From positions 80,848-144,847 of the forward strand of contig NZ_JAKRNE010000005.1 of NCBI RefSeq assembly GCF_022347205.1: a stretch of DNA of 64,000 nt, in the 5' to 3' direction. The translations under genes were made by a program, and so were the position numbers. Below the pieces are notes generated by a model, which searched no databases, was not told the DNA's origin, and saw nothing but the letters and a program-made list of their open reading frames with translations. Shown here in pieces: positions 16,370 to 24,732 of the stretch; the first letter of the stretch is position 1, and the number at the start of each line of letters is the position of its first letter. The stretch is from Corynebacterium sp. ACRPO. GTDB taxonomy: Bacteria; Actinomycetota; Actinomycetes; Mycobacteriales; Mycobacteriaceae.

Positions 16370-17608
16370 CTAGTGATCGTCGATAAGCGAAAAGAGCTTC
16401 CCCAAGATGGTCGCACCATCCTCGCGGATGCCGTTGTGCTGGAATTCATTGTTAATCCACGGCCGCAGATCTCCCAGGTGCGCGGCCGTAGCCAAGGACT
16501 CCTCGAGCGGGACGAAAATATCATCGACGTAGATGGCCGCGGCCGTAGACGGCACCTCGCCCAACGCGTAGGGCGGGGAGAATTCGTGGCGGGCGAGGTC
16601 ATGGGCGGCGTCGGCAAACGCGTGCAAGGCCGGGTCCTCGTTGAACTGCCAGGGGAAAATGTGCTCGCCGGTCAGCCAGGTACCCGCCTCTGCAAACTCC
16701 GGAAATTCCTCGCGCACGCGGTGCGCCGCCCAGTTCGTAGCGGCCTGGCCACCGGCGCCGCCATAAATCGACTCATGTATTGCGGCGTACAACGGAGCGT
16801 CCGCAAAGCTCACGCGCTGGCCGACGTCCGCCAGGAAATCACCCCGCAACCGCTTCTCCCCCGCCACGGTGCGGAAAGGCTCTTCCAGCAGATAGGCCAG
16901 CGAATCAAAGCCGGTGCCGCGGCCGAGCTCGATGCCGATGGTACGAAAGCGCAGCGCGGACAGGCGCTCGCCAGTTGGAAGCCTCTCATCTGAATTGTCC
17001 AGGTGGGAAATGATCTCCTCGATACGGCCCTGTGCCCACGGGAATTCGCGGTAGAAACGCTGCTGGCGGGCCTTAAGCTTGCTAAAGGTAGCGCGATAGA
17101 GCTCGTCCGCCCCCTTCAACGTGGGGATGCCGCCGGTGAAGAAAGCATGCTCGACGCGCTCGGGCGCCTGGGATAGGTAGGCGGTGATGCAAAAGCCGCC
17201 GAAGGATTGGCCAAACAGCGACCACTTCTCGAGTCCGAGGTGCTCGCGCAGGCGCTCGGCATCGCGGACGATATTGTCCTGGCGCAGCAACGCCAGGTGC
17301 TTGGCTGTGCGCTCAGCCGCCGGGCTAAGCGCATCAATGCGGTGCGAGCGGCCGGTGCCGCGCTGATCCATGAGGATCACCCGGTAGCGCTCTAGCGCCT
17401 TGCCAATCAGCCCCGTAGGCGCCAATGGCCGAGGCGCCGGGAAACCGGGACCGCCCTGCAGGTAGAGCAATGCGGGCAGGTCCTCTCCGCCGGGCGGGAT
17501 TATTTCGCGGGCGTAGAGCCCAAAAGTCCCGTGGGGATTGGAATAATCCCACGGGACTTCTAGGTGGTGCTCTTTAATTGTGTGGCCGAAGCGGCGATAG
17601 GAGGTCAT
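16370..17608 (-). CDS. Alpha/beta hydrolase, proline iminopeptidase-like (S33)
   Basis: 412 residues. The family removes N-terminal proline from peptides, though broader substrates are possible. The oxyanion motif LLYLQGGPGFPAPRP, MDQRGTGRS and the nucleophile elbow FGQSFGGFC are clear. A C-terminal Asp (IYVDDIFVPLEES) and His (NNEFQHNGI) complete a likely triad. A GGGAGG site precedes ATG 17608, and a TAGCCT box lies 8 nt upstream. It sits only 11 bp after the pflA stop on the same strand, so it may lie at the end of the pfl transcript. Confidence 0.88.
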   Translation of the reverse strand: MTSYRRFGHTIKEHHLEVPWDYSNPHGTFGLYAREIIPPGGEDLPALLYLQGGPGFPAPRPLAPTGLIGKALERYRVILMDQRGTGRSHRIDALSPAAERTAKHLALLRQDNIVRDAERLREHLGLEKWSLFGQSFGGFCITAYLSQAPERVEHAFFTGGIPTLKGADELYRATFSKLKARQQRFYREFPWAQGRIEEIISHLDNSDERLPTGERLSALRFRTIGIELGRGTGFDSLAYLLEEPFRTVAGEKRLRGDFLADVGQRVSFADAPLYAAIHESIYGGAGGQAATNWAAHRVREEFPEFAEAGTWLTGEHIFPWQFNEDPALHAFADAAHDLARHEFSPPYALGEVPSTAAAIYVDDIFVPLEESLATAAHLGDLRPWINNEFQHNGIREDGATILGKLFSLIDDH

Positions 17609-17619
17609 GTCCTCCCAGG

Positions 17620-18489
17620 CTAGTAGACTTCCAAGCCCTTCGAGCGGAAGACGTCGCGGATTCTCTCCACATCCTCCGGCTTTGGTGGCTTCGTGTCAGC
17701 TAGCTGGTAGTTCATGCCCAAGCTATCCCACTTGTCCTTGCCCATATTGTGGAAAGGCAGGACCTCAACGCGCTCAACGATGGATTTCCAACGCGCCACG
17801 ATATTGGCCACATTTTCCACGTTCTCTGGCGAGTCCGTGAGGTCTGGCACCACCACGAAGCGGATCCACACCGGTTTGCCTATCTTGTTCAGCCTGTCGC
17901 CGAAGTCCAGCGTGGGCTGGAGTTCGCGCTGAGTGACCTTCCGATAGGTTTCCTCGTCGCCCGACTTGACGTCGAGAAGCACGAGGTCGATATTATCCAG
18001 GTCCTCGTCACGCAAACGCGCACCGAGATAACCGGCAGTATCGATGGTGGTGTGGATGCCCGCATCGTGAACTTCCTTGAGCACGCGGCGCGTGAAAGAA
18101 AGTTGGAAGAGGGGTTCACCACCGGAGATGGTGAGACCGCCACCGGAAGCGTTGAAGATTGGCTTATAACGCTTAATGCGCTTGACCACATCCTCGACCC
18201 GCTCTAGCGTGCCGGTCTTCATCTCCCAGGTGTCTGGGTTATGGCAATACTGGCAGCGCAGTGGGCAGCCGGACATGAACATCGTCATGCGGGTACCCGG
18301 GCCATCGACGGCGGTCACGAGCTCCCAAGAGTGCACGAGGGCAATATCGCCGGTACGGCGCGCCTCCATGAGTTCGGGGCGGGTAATGTCATCGAATTGA
18401 ACGTCGTTTCCCAGGCCCGCGGCCGCGCCGCGGACTCGCTCTCCCTCTTCAGGAGAGAGGGTAACGACACCAGTAACGCCATCAGCCAT
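17620..18489 (-). CDS. pflA: Pyruvate formate-lyase activating enzyme (radical SAM)
   Basis: Installs the glycyl radical on pyruvate formate-lyase using S-adenosylmethionine and a 4Fe-4S cluster, anaerobically. In 289 residues the cluster motif CxxxCxxC is visible as GCPLRCQYCHNP, with GGLTISGGEPLFQ downstream. The N-terminus carries about 40 residues beyond the usual 246-residue E. coli form. The gene follows grcA by 2 bp, so the activase is co-transcribed with, and directly downstream of, the gene for its likely protein substrate. Confidence 0.96.
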   Translation of the reverse strand: MADGVTGVVTLSPEEGERVRGAAAGLGNDVQFDDITRPELMEARRTGDIALVHSWELVTAVDGPGTRMTMFMSGCPLRCQYCHNPDTWEMKTGTLERVEDVVKRIKRYKPIFNASGGGLTISGGEPLFQLSFTRRVLKEVHDAGIHTTIDTAGYLGARLRDEDLDNIDLVLLDVKSGDEETYRKVTQRELQPTLDFGDRLNKIGKPVWIRFVVVPDLTDSPENVENVANIVARWKSIVERVEVLPFHNMGKDKWDSLGMNYQLADTKPPKPEDVERIRDVFRSKGLEVY

Positions 18490-18491
18490 GA

Positions 18492-18743
18492 TTAGGAACC
18501 CTGGTGGAAGGTGCGGGAGATAACGTCGAGCTGCTGCTCCTTGGTCAGCTTAACGAAGTTGACTGCGTAGCCAGAGACGCGAACGGTCAGGTTCGGGTAC
18601 TTCTCTGGGTGCTCAACGGCATCTTCCAGGGTGGACTTGTCCAGCACGTTGATGTTTGCGTGGTACAGACCAGAGTTCATCTGGTGTGCATCGCGGTTTG
18701 CCTTCATTGCTGACATGCGGTCTTCGAAAGTTGGGGTTGCCAT
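18492..18743 (-). CDS. grcA: Stand-alone glycyl radical domain of pyruvate formate-lyase
   Basis: An 83-residue protein corresponding to the extreme C-terminus of ordinary PflB. The radical site RVSGYAVNF places the glycine at residue 58, preceded by [16 protein letters not shown] and followed by [16 protein letters not shown], nearly the E. coli PflB ending. An AAAAGGAG ribosome site lies 6 nt before the ATG, so it is a genuine separate gene and not a frameshifted tail. E. coli GrcA/YfiD (127 residues) is a spare domain beside a complete PflB. Here the adjacent PflB lacks this domain, so the protein should be an essential subunit. Confidence 0.93.
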   Translation of the reverse strand: MATPTFEDRMSAMKANRDAHQMNSGLYHANINVLDKSTLEDAVEHPEKYPNLTVRVSGYAVNFVKLTKEQQLDVISRTFHQGS

Positions 18744-18782
18744 GATTTTCTCCTTTTCGGGATGGTTGAGGGTTGGTGGTTT

Positions 18783-20870
18783 TTACTTCTCCATGATGAA
18801 GCCGGCATCCAGAACGCCCACCAAGTTATTGATGCGCTCTTCTGGGGTGCGGCCCAATCCGGAAGGAGTAATGGTGTTGGTCAGCGAGATGCCGTCCAAG
18901 GCGTCCTTGTAATCCAGCTTGCCGACGGACAGCATGGAAGCAACCATGCCGTGGCTGTCAGCACCGTTTTCAGGGTTAGCGCCTGGGGAGAACGGCGTGC
19001 CGGCCTTGTGGCCCGACGGGAAGGCGCCTGTTGCCTTGCCGTAGACCACGTTCGAGGTAATGGTCAGCACGGACTGGGTTGGGATGGCGTTGCGGTACAT
19101 CGGGATGGCCTTAATCTTTTCCATCACGGTGTGGACAATGGTAGCGGCGATATCATCGGCGCGGTCATCATCGTTGCCGTAGAACGGGAACTCACCTTCG
19201 GTAATGTAGTCCGTAATCAGACCGGTCTCGTCGCGTACCGGGGTGACCTTGGCGTACTTGATAGCAGCCAGGGAGTCGGCAACGATGGACAGGCCGGCGA
19301 TGCCGCAGCCCATGGAGCGGACGATATTGGAATCGTGCAGCGCCATCTCGACTGCCTCATAGGCGTACTTGTCGTGGGAGTAGTGGATGATGTTGAGGGC
19401 CTCAACGTAGGTGCCAACAACCCAGTCCAGCATCTCCTCGTACTTCTGCCAGACCTCATCGAAGTCCAGCGGGCCGTCGCCCTTGATGGGCTCGTAGCCT
19501 TCGACAACCTGCTTGCCGGATACCTCATCGCGGCCACCGTTAATGGCGTAGAGCAGTGCCTTTGCGGCGTTCACACGAGCGCCGAAGAACTGCATCTGCT
19601 TGCCAACTTCCATCGGGGAAACGCAGCAAGCAATTGCGGCGTCGTCGCCCCACTGCTCACGAATCTGGCGGTCAGACTCGTACTGGATGGAGGAGGTCTC
19701 AATGGAGATGTGGGCGCAGAATTCCTTGTAGCCCTCTGGCAGCTTCGGATCCCAGAAAATGGTGATGTTTGGCTCAGGTGATGGACCAAGGTTCACCAGG
19801 GTCTGCAGCAGACGGAAGGAGGTCTTGGTGACCATGTGGCGGCCGTCATTGCCAAAGCCAGCGTCGGACCAGGTTGCCCAGTACGGGTCGCCGGAGAAAA
19901 TCTGATCGTAGTCGATGGTGCGCAGGAAGCGAACGATACGCAGCTTGAGAACCAGGGAGTCGATGATTTCCTGGGCGTCTTCCTCAGTGATGATGCCTGC
20001 GGCAAGGTCGCGCTCGAAGTAGCAATCGAAGAAGGCGGACAGGCGGCCGATGGACATTGCGGCGCCATCCTGGGACTTAATGGAAGCCAGGTAGCCGAAG
20101 TAGGTCCACTGCACTGCCTCGTGAGCGGTCTTAGCCGGCTGGGAGATGTCGAATCCGTAGGACTCGGCCATCTTCTTGAGCTTCTTCAGGGCCTTGATCT
20201 GCTCGGAGTGCTCCTCGCGGTAGCGTGCCCAGTGCTCAGAGAAGCCAGCATCTGCGACAGAATCGCGGGAAGCCTGCTTTTCCTCGATCAGGTAATCCAC
20301 ACCGTAAAGTGCAACACGACGGTAGTCGCCGATGATGCGGCCACGGCCGTAAGCATCCGGCAGGCCGGTGATGATGTGTGATGAACGAGCAGCGCGGATG
20401 CGCGGGGTGTAGATATCGAAGACCGCATCGTTGTGGGTCTTGCGGTAACGGGTGAAGATCTTCTCCACCTCAGGATCTACTTCCTTGCCCGCTTCGCCGA
20501 TAGCCTGCTTGACCATGCGCCAGCCACCGAATGGCATCATGGCGCGCTTCAGCGGGGTATCAGTCTGCAGGCCGACGATGACGTCGTCGTCCTCTGAGAT
20601 GTAGCCGGCCGGGAAAGCGTCAATGTCTGACGGAGTGTGGGTGTCGACGTCGTAAACGCGCTTTTCGCGCTCGACGGACAGGTAGTTCTTTTCCAGGGTC
20701 TCCCAGACCCGCTTGGTCTTTTCGGTCGGGCCCGCCAGGAAGCTGGAGTCGCCGTCATACGGCGTGTAGTTGCGCTGGATGAAGTCGCGGACGTTGATGC
20801 CCTCGGTCCACGGACCGGACTCAAATCCCTTCCAAGCTTCAAACTGTTGAGGCTGCGTTGCGGTAGTCAT
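18783..20870 (-). CDS. pflB: Pyruvate formate-lyase core subunit lacking the glycyl radical domain
   Basis: Converts pyruvate and CoA to acetyl-CoA and formate. The 695 residues match PflB through the catalytic Cys pair (IACCVSPM, Cys415-Cys416) and YGRGRIIGDYRRVALYGVDYL, NGGRDEVSG and MYRNAIPTQSVLTITSNVVYGKATG. The protein ends at NNLVGVLDAGFIMEK, where E. coli PflB (760 residues) runs on into the radical domain. The stop is TAA at 18783-18785 and 39 bp separate it from grcA. AGAAGGGAATT precedes ATG 20870. The operon order is pflB-grcA-pflA. A formate channel is not nearby. Confidence 0.96.
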   Translation of the reverse strand: MTTATQPQQFEAWKGFESGPWTEGINVRDFIQRNYTPYDGDSSFLAGPTEKTKRVWETLEKNYLSVEREKRVYDVDTHTPSDIDAFPAGYISEDDDVIVGLQTDTPLKRAMMPFGGWRMVKQAIGEAGKEVDPEVEKIFTRYRKTHNDAVFDIYTPRIRAARSSHIITGLPDAYGRGRIIGDYRRVALYGVDYLIEEKQASRDSVADAGFSEHWARYREEHSEQIKALKKLKKMAESYGFDISQPAKTAHEAVQWTYFGYLASIKSQDGAAMSIGRLSAFFDCYFERDLAAGIITEEDAQEIIDSLVLKLRIVRFLRTIDYDQIFSGDPYWATWSDAGFGNDGRHMVTKTSFRLLQTLVNLGPSPEPNITIFWDPKLPEGYKEFCAHISIETSSIQYESDRQIREQWGDDAAIACCVSPMEVGKQMQFFGARVNAAKALLYAINGGRDEVSGKQVVEGYEPIKGDGPLDFDEVWQKYEEMLDWVVGTYVEALNIIHYSHDKYAYEAVEMALHDSNIVRSMGCGIAGLSIVADSLAAIKYAKVTPVRDETGLITDYITEGEFPFYGNDDDRADDIAATIVHTVMEKIKAIPMYRNAIPTQSVLTITSNVVYGKATGAFPSGHKAGTPFSPGANPENGADSHGMVASMLSVGKLDYKDALDGISLTNTITPSGLGRTPEERINNLVGVLDAGFIMEK

Positions 20871-21186
20871 AATTCCCTTCTTTCGGGCGAATTTCTAGCA
20901 GGGGATAAATGCCGCTTTCTTCGAGCCACAGCACCAAGCCCCTCTGGCCTCAATTGTTGACCAATTCCCTGGTAATAACAAGTCTCGCAAACGTTTGAAA
21001 GCCAAGTAATAAACCGGTCGTGTTGTTTAGCTGGTTAGTGATTTCATGCAGTACGCACGTACGTCTTTTATCGGGGGTGAACTAGCCCCGAACGTGTCCC
21101 TCATCACCCTAAGATTTTGGCCCCTACCTGCACGAACCTCTACTGTTAATCCCGTTCAGCTTCGCTTCCGCACAAAGGAGGACTTC
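20871..21186. other. Divergent pflB/permease intergenic region
   Basis: 316 bp with no gene. It must carry the pflB promoter (minus) and the permease promoter (plus). On the plus side it contains the perfect small palindrome GTACG-CA-CGTAC (21051-21062) and a hairpin CGGGG/CCCCG (21072-21090) 97 bases before the permease start. I see no match to known purine riboswitches and no clear Rex or Fnr-type site. Confidence 0.5.
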
Positions 21187-23097
21187 GTGGCTTCGCAGCC
21201 CAAGCATCCAGTAGATATCGTCCCACCCGCCCCCAAACTAGCTGCCTTGGGTTTACAGCATGTGCTGGCGTTTTATGCCGGCGCAGTCATCGTCCCGCTG
21301 CTTATTGCCGGCTCGCTCAATCTGGATGCGGAAACCACCATCCACCTCATTAATGCGGATCTGTTGACCTGTGGCATAGCGACGATCATTCAATCCCTGG
21401 GCGTCGGCAAGCGCATTGGCGTGCGCCTGCCCATTGTGCAGGGCGTGACTACAACGGCCGTCTCCCCGATTATTGCCATTGGCTTGGGCGCGACCGACGG
21501 CGCGGGCGGGGTGGCCTCGCTGCCAACCATTTATGGCGCTATTATTGTCGCCGGCCTTTTTACCTTCTTTGCGGCGCCGGTCTTTGGCAAGGTGCTGCGC
21601 TTCTTCCCACCGGTGGTCACCGGTTCGGTCCTACTGGTCATGGGTACGTCGCTACTTGGGGTGTCGGCCAATGACTTTGTCAATTACGCCGAGGGCGTGC
21701 CGGCCACCCGCGACTTACTCTATGGCTTTGGCACGCTCGCAGTCATCATTTTGGTGCAGCGTTTTTCCTCCGGCTTCCTGGGTACCCTGGCCGTGCTCAT
21801 CGGCCTAGTCTTAGGCACTGGCGTGGCGCTCGTGCTTGGCGACGCCTCCTTTGACGAGGTCTCCTCCGCCCCCGCCCTCGGCATTACTACCCCGTTCTAC
21901 TTCGGTATGCCGAAGTTTGACCTGGTAGCGATTTTCTCGCTCATCATCGTCATGATCATCACCATGGTGGAGACCACCGGTGACGTCTTTGCCACCGGTG
22001 AGATTGTAAAAAAGCGCATCCGCCGCGATGATGTCGTGCGTGCCATTCGCGCCGATGGTCTGTCCACCCTGGTGGGCGGCGTGATGAACTCCTTCCCCTA
22101 TACCTGCTTTGCCCAAAACGTTGGCCTGGTGCGCCTGACCAGCGTGAAGTCGCGCTGGGTGGCCGTTGCCGCCGCCGGGTTCATGATGGTGCTGGGCATT
22201 TTGCCTAAGGCCGGCGCGGTCGTGGCCTCCATCCCCTCCCCCGTTCTCGGCGGCGCCTCCCTGGCACTTTTTGCCAACGTGGCGTGGGTGGGCCTGCAGA
22301 CCATCGCCAAGGCCGATCTTTCCGATGGCCGCAACTCCGTCATCGTCACCTCCGCGCTGGGGCTGGCTATGTTGGTGACCTTCAAACCGGATATCGCCAC
22401 CGCCTTCCCGGAGTGGGCGCAAACCTTCGTCTCTTCTGGCATGTCCATCGGCGCCATTACCGCCATCGTGCTCAACCTTTTGTTCTTCCACACAGGGGGC
22501 AAGCAGGGAACGCAGGTGTCTCGGGCCGTCGGCAAGAGCGTGAGCTTGCAGCAGCTCAATGCCGCCTCCCGCGAGGAATTCGTCTCCGTGCTGCGCCCTC
22601 TGTTTAATAACGAGACTTGGCCGCTGGAGCTGGCGTGGGAGTCGCGGCCCTTCGGCGATGTTAATGAACTGCGCGCGGCCATTCAGGTGGCCGTGCTGAC
22701 CGCGGATGATTCCCGCCGCGCCGCCCTCATCCACGATTACCCGGCCATGGATGAGCTGCTGCTTGCCGACGCCGACGAGGCTGCCACCATCTCCGCTGAC
22801 CGCGGCTCCCTCGGTCTGACCGACTTGGATGATGTACAGACCGAGCGCATCACCGAGCTTTCCGCCGCCTACCGCGAGCGCTTTGATATGCCGTTTGTGG
22901 CCTATTTGGATACCAATGACACCGTCGACCGCGTCATTGATGCCGGCGTGCGCCGCCTGGCCAACTCCCCGGAGCAGGAGTACCGCACCGCGCTGGGCGA
23001 AATCGTAGAAATTGCCAACGACCGCTTCGATATCCTGCTGGCCGATGCCAACCCGGTCCGCTCCTCGTGGGACCGCAAGTTCACCGAGGTGGACTAG
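21187..23097 (+). CDS. NCS2 purine permease fused to OHCU decarboxylase-like domain
   Basis: 636 residues. Residues 15 to about 440 are a nucleobase:cation symporter-2 (xanthine/urate type) with about 14 helices: LQHVLAFYAGAVIVPLL, VRLPIVQGVTTTAVSPI, VETTGDVFATGEIV and GLSTLVGGVMNSFPYT. Residues 457-636 resemble 2-oxo-4-hydroxy-4-carboxy-5-ureidoimidazoline decarboxylase: NAASREEFVSVLRPLF, ESRPF, DMPFVAYL and RRLANSPEQEYRTALGEI. The usual AHPDL and S..EQ..AGL motifs appear as IHDYPAM and SADRGSLGL, so catalysis is doubtful. GTG 21187 has a perfect AAAGGAGG site; an ATG at 21046 lies upstream of it and lacks support. It probably imports a purine breakdown intermediate. Confidence 0.9.
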   Translation: MASQPKHPVDIVPPAPKLAALGLQHVLAFYAGAVIVPLLIAGSLNLDAETTIHLINADLLTCGIATIIQSLGVGKRIGVRLPIVQGVTTTAVSPIIAIGLGATDGAGGVASLPTIYGAIIVAGLFTFFAAPVFGKVLRFFPPVVTGSVLLVMGTSLLGVSANDFVNYAEGVPATRDLLYGFGTLAVIILVQRFSSGFLGTLAVLIGLVLGTGVALVLGDASFDEVSSAPALGITTPFYFGMPKFDLVAIFSLIIVMIITMVETTGDVFATGEIVKKRIRRDDVVRAIRADGLSTLVGGVMNSFPYTCFAQNVGLVRLTSVKSRWVAVAAAGFMMVLGILPKAGAVVASIPSPVLGGASLALFANVAWVGLQTIAKADLSDGRNSVIVTSALGLAMLVTFKPDIATAFPEWAQTFVSSGMSIGAITAIVLNLLFFHTGGKQGTQVSRAVGKSVSLQQLNAASREEFVSVLRPLFNNETWPLELAWESRPFGDVNELRAAIQVAVLTADDSRRAALIHDYPAMDELLLADADEAATISADRGSLGLTDLDDVQTERITELSAAYRERFDMPFVAYLDTNDTVDRVIDAGVRRLANSPEQEYRTALGEIVEIANDRFDILLADANPVRSSWDRKFTEVD

Positions 23098-23688
23098 TTA
23101 GCGAAAGGAAAAGTCCACCTCGGCCTCTGGGTCCACGCCGGAAATAATGCCGGTGTAGAACTGCTTGGCCTGGGATTGGAGGACATCGCGATTATCGGCG
23201 ATGTCCTCTTTCTTTTTGTCCTCATTGAGGATTTTGGTGATGGTTTCCGCCTTATCGATATCCGGGGTAATCCAGCTCAGCGCGCCGTTGTCCTCCACCG
23301 CGGTTTCGAAATTCTCATCCGAGTGCCCGATGAAAATGAACTCCGGGATCTCCACGCGGAAGTGGTGCGGGGATTCTTCTTCCACTCGCACCTGGGAACC
23401 TTCGATGCCGAGCTTCGCGCGGTAGGAGTACTTGATGTACTGGGTGCGCTCGCTGCCCGGGACCTGCCAATTCCACAGCTTGCTGGTGGCGGATTCCTCC
23501 GATAGGCCCTCGATACCCAGCGAGACGAGCACCACCTGCTCTTCGCGCTCCACGGCCTTGATGACCTTGGTATTACTCGATTCGGTCTCCACCTCCACCG
23601 GTTCCCGCACCTGCCAAATGAACACCGCGGCGGCAGCCACGGTGGCAATGAGAATGACGGCAACAAGGGTGGATAGCAGCTTTTTCAT
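23098..23688 (-). CDS. Membrane-anchored protein, possibly DUF4230-like
   Basis: 196 residues. MKKLLSTLVAVILIATVAAAAVFIW is a signal anchor, followed by an extracytoplasmic acidic domain with SLGIEGLSEE, QYIKYSYRAKLGIEGSQV and FRVEIPEFIFIGHSDENFE. The pattern recalls DUF4230, but I am not sure. Function unknown. It converges on the purine permease with no bases between the two stop codons and no terminator. ATG 23688 starts the hydrophobic signal; ATGs 9-12 bases upstream are equally possible. Confidence 0.7.
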   Translation of the reverse strand: MKKLLSTLVAVILIATVAAAAVFIWQVREPVEVETESSNTKVIKAVEREEQVVLVSLGIEGLSEESATSKLWNWQVPGSERTQYIKYSYRAKLGIEGSQVRVEEESPHHFRVEIPEFIFIGHSDENFETAVEDNGALSWITPDIDKAETITKILNEDKKKEDIADNRDVLQSQAKQFYTGIISGVDPEAEVDFSFR

Positions 23689-24017
23689 GATGACCATCAT
23701 AGGGCGGATATGAAGTGGGGGTACGCGAAAGCGCCGCCGACCATGAGGACCGACGGCGCCGATTGTGTGATGCTCACGGTCGCTGCCCAACACGGGCCTT
23801 CAAGAAACACCTCCGGACCTACGAGTATTAAATCTCTCAAAATCCATCGCCCCGAACCCACGTTGCCACAAAGGCCGCCATAGAATCAGCTTCTCGTCAC
23901 TCGGCAAATGCGGGGAAACAGAGGGTAGGCTTAAAATTCCCACCTACCGAGGGCGGACGAGCATTAGGACACACGCTTAACATGAATTAGCAAGTGCTTT
24001 ACGTTCAAATCGGCACC
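23689..24017. other. Intergenic, one hairpin
   Basis: 329 bp with no convincing gene. A GC-rich inverted repeat (GCGCCGCCG 23731-23739 with CGACGGCGC 23751-23759) could terminate minus-strand transcription coming from the TetR gene. The rest is less GC-rich than the flanks and marks the left edge of the TetR/MFS module. Confidence 0.4.
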
Positions 24018-24617
24018 TTAGCCAGATTGTTCCCCGTGCCATTGCGAGCCATTCGAAGTTTCTAACACACCGAGAGCTAGTGCCTTCGCTTCTCGGGCGG
24101 ATTCGCGATCGGGATGCAAGCCGTGCTCGGCGATCGCCCCCTCGAGTATGAGGAAGAGGTGGTCGGCCGTCGACTGAGCATCGAGCTGCGGTGCATCTTC
24201 GCTAACGAGAGTTTCCAAGCGCTTACGAACGCAGCGCTTGTGCTCATGTACAACCTTCATGGCGGGATGGTTTCGCGGCAGCTCTGCAGCCGCGTTTAGG
24301 AATGCACAACCCCGAGACGAATCAGCCACATCCTCGAAATATGAGTCGAACAGAGCACCGGTCCTTGGGGGTGCCGAGACCGCTAGACGCTGATCGAATC
24401 GTGACAGCCATCGTTGGTGCCGTTGCAAGAGATACGCCTCGATCACAGCATCCTTGGAGTCGAAGCGGTCGTAGAGAGTGCGCTTAGTGACCCCTGCCGC
24501 AGCAGCAATTGCCTCGACACCGACAGCATGAATGCTGCATTCGTAGAACAACTTCTCAGCCGCATCGATAATCTTCTGGGCTGCGGGGGTTCGCGCACGA
24601 CCGCGGTCCGGATCCAT
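24018..24617 (-). CDS. TetR-family regulator, divergent from an MFS transporter
   Basis: 199 residues. The HTH near residues 12-58 reads AAQKIIDAAEKLFYECSIHAVGVEAIAAAAGVTKRTLYDRFDSKDAVI. The C-terminal part has GCAFLNAAAELP, common in TetR_C groups that control efflux pumps. AGGAGGGATAAGGC precedes ATG 24617. The divergent MFS gene and the palindrome between them point to local repression of the transporter and autoregulation. The inducer is unknown. Confidence 0.9.
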   Translation of the reverse strand: MDPDRGRARTPAAQKIIDAAEKLFYECSIHAVGVEAIAAAAGVTKRTLYDRFDSKDAVIEAYLLQRHQRWLSRFDQRLAVSAPPRTGALFDSYFEDVADSSRGCAFLNAAAELPRNHPAMKVVHEHKRCVRKRLETLVSEDAPQLDAQSTADHLFLILEGAIAEHGLHPDRESAREAKALALGVLETSNGSQWHGEQSG

Positions 24618-24676
24618 GCCTTATCCCTCCTTCTGCGTTGACTCCAGCTCCTAGTATAGCTAAGGTCGTGCGCATA

Positions 24677-24692
24677 TTTACCGATCGGTGAA
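24677..24692. promoter_or_regulatory. Candidate TetR operator
   Basis: TTTACCGATCGGTGAA contains a perfect 10-bp palindrome ACCGATCGGT extended with near symmetry on both sides. It lies 60 bp from the TetR start and 41 bp from the MFS start, a typical position for a shared operator. Confidence 0.65.
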
Positions 24693-24732
24693 GTTTCAAA
24701 TCGTAGAACTCGCCAGGCAGAGGGAGTAACTG

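Noticed and set aside
18744..18782. Frameshift or sequencing error splitting pflB
   Set aside because: The gap has an ideal ribosome site and grcA has its own ATG with extra N-terminal residues. A simple frameshift would not create this.
18762..19781. 339-codon plus-strand frame within the pflB region
   Set aside because: Antisense to pflB; translation has no recognisable fold.
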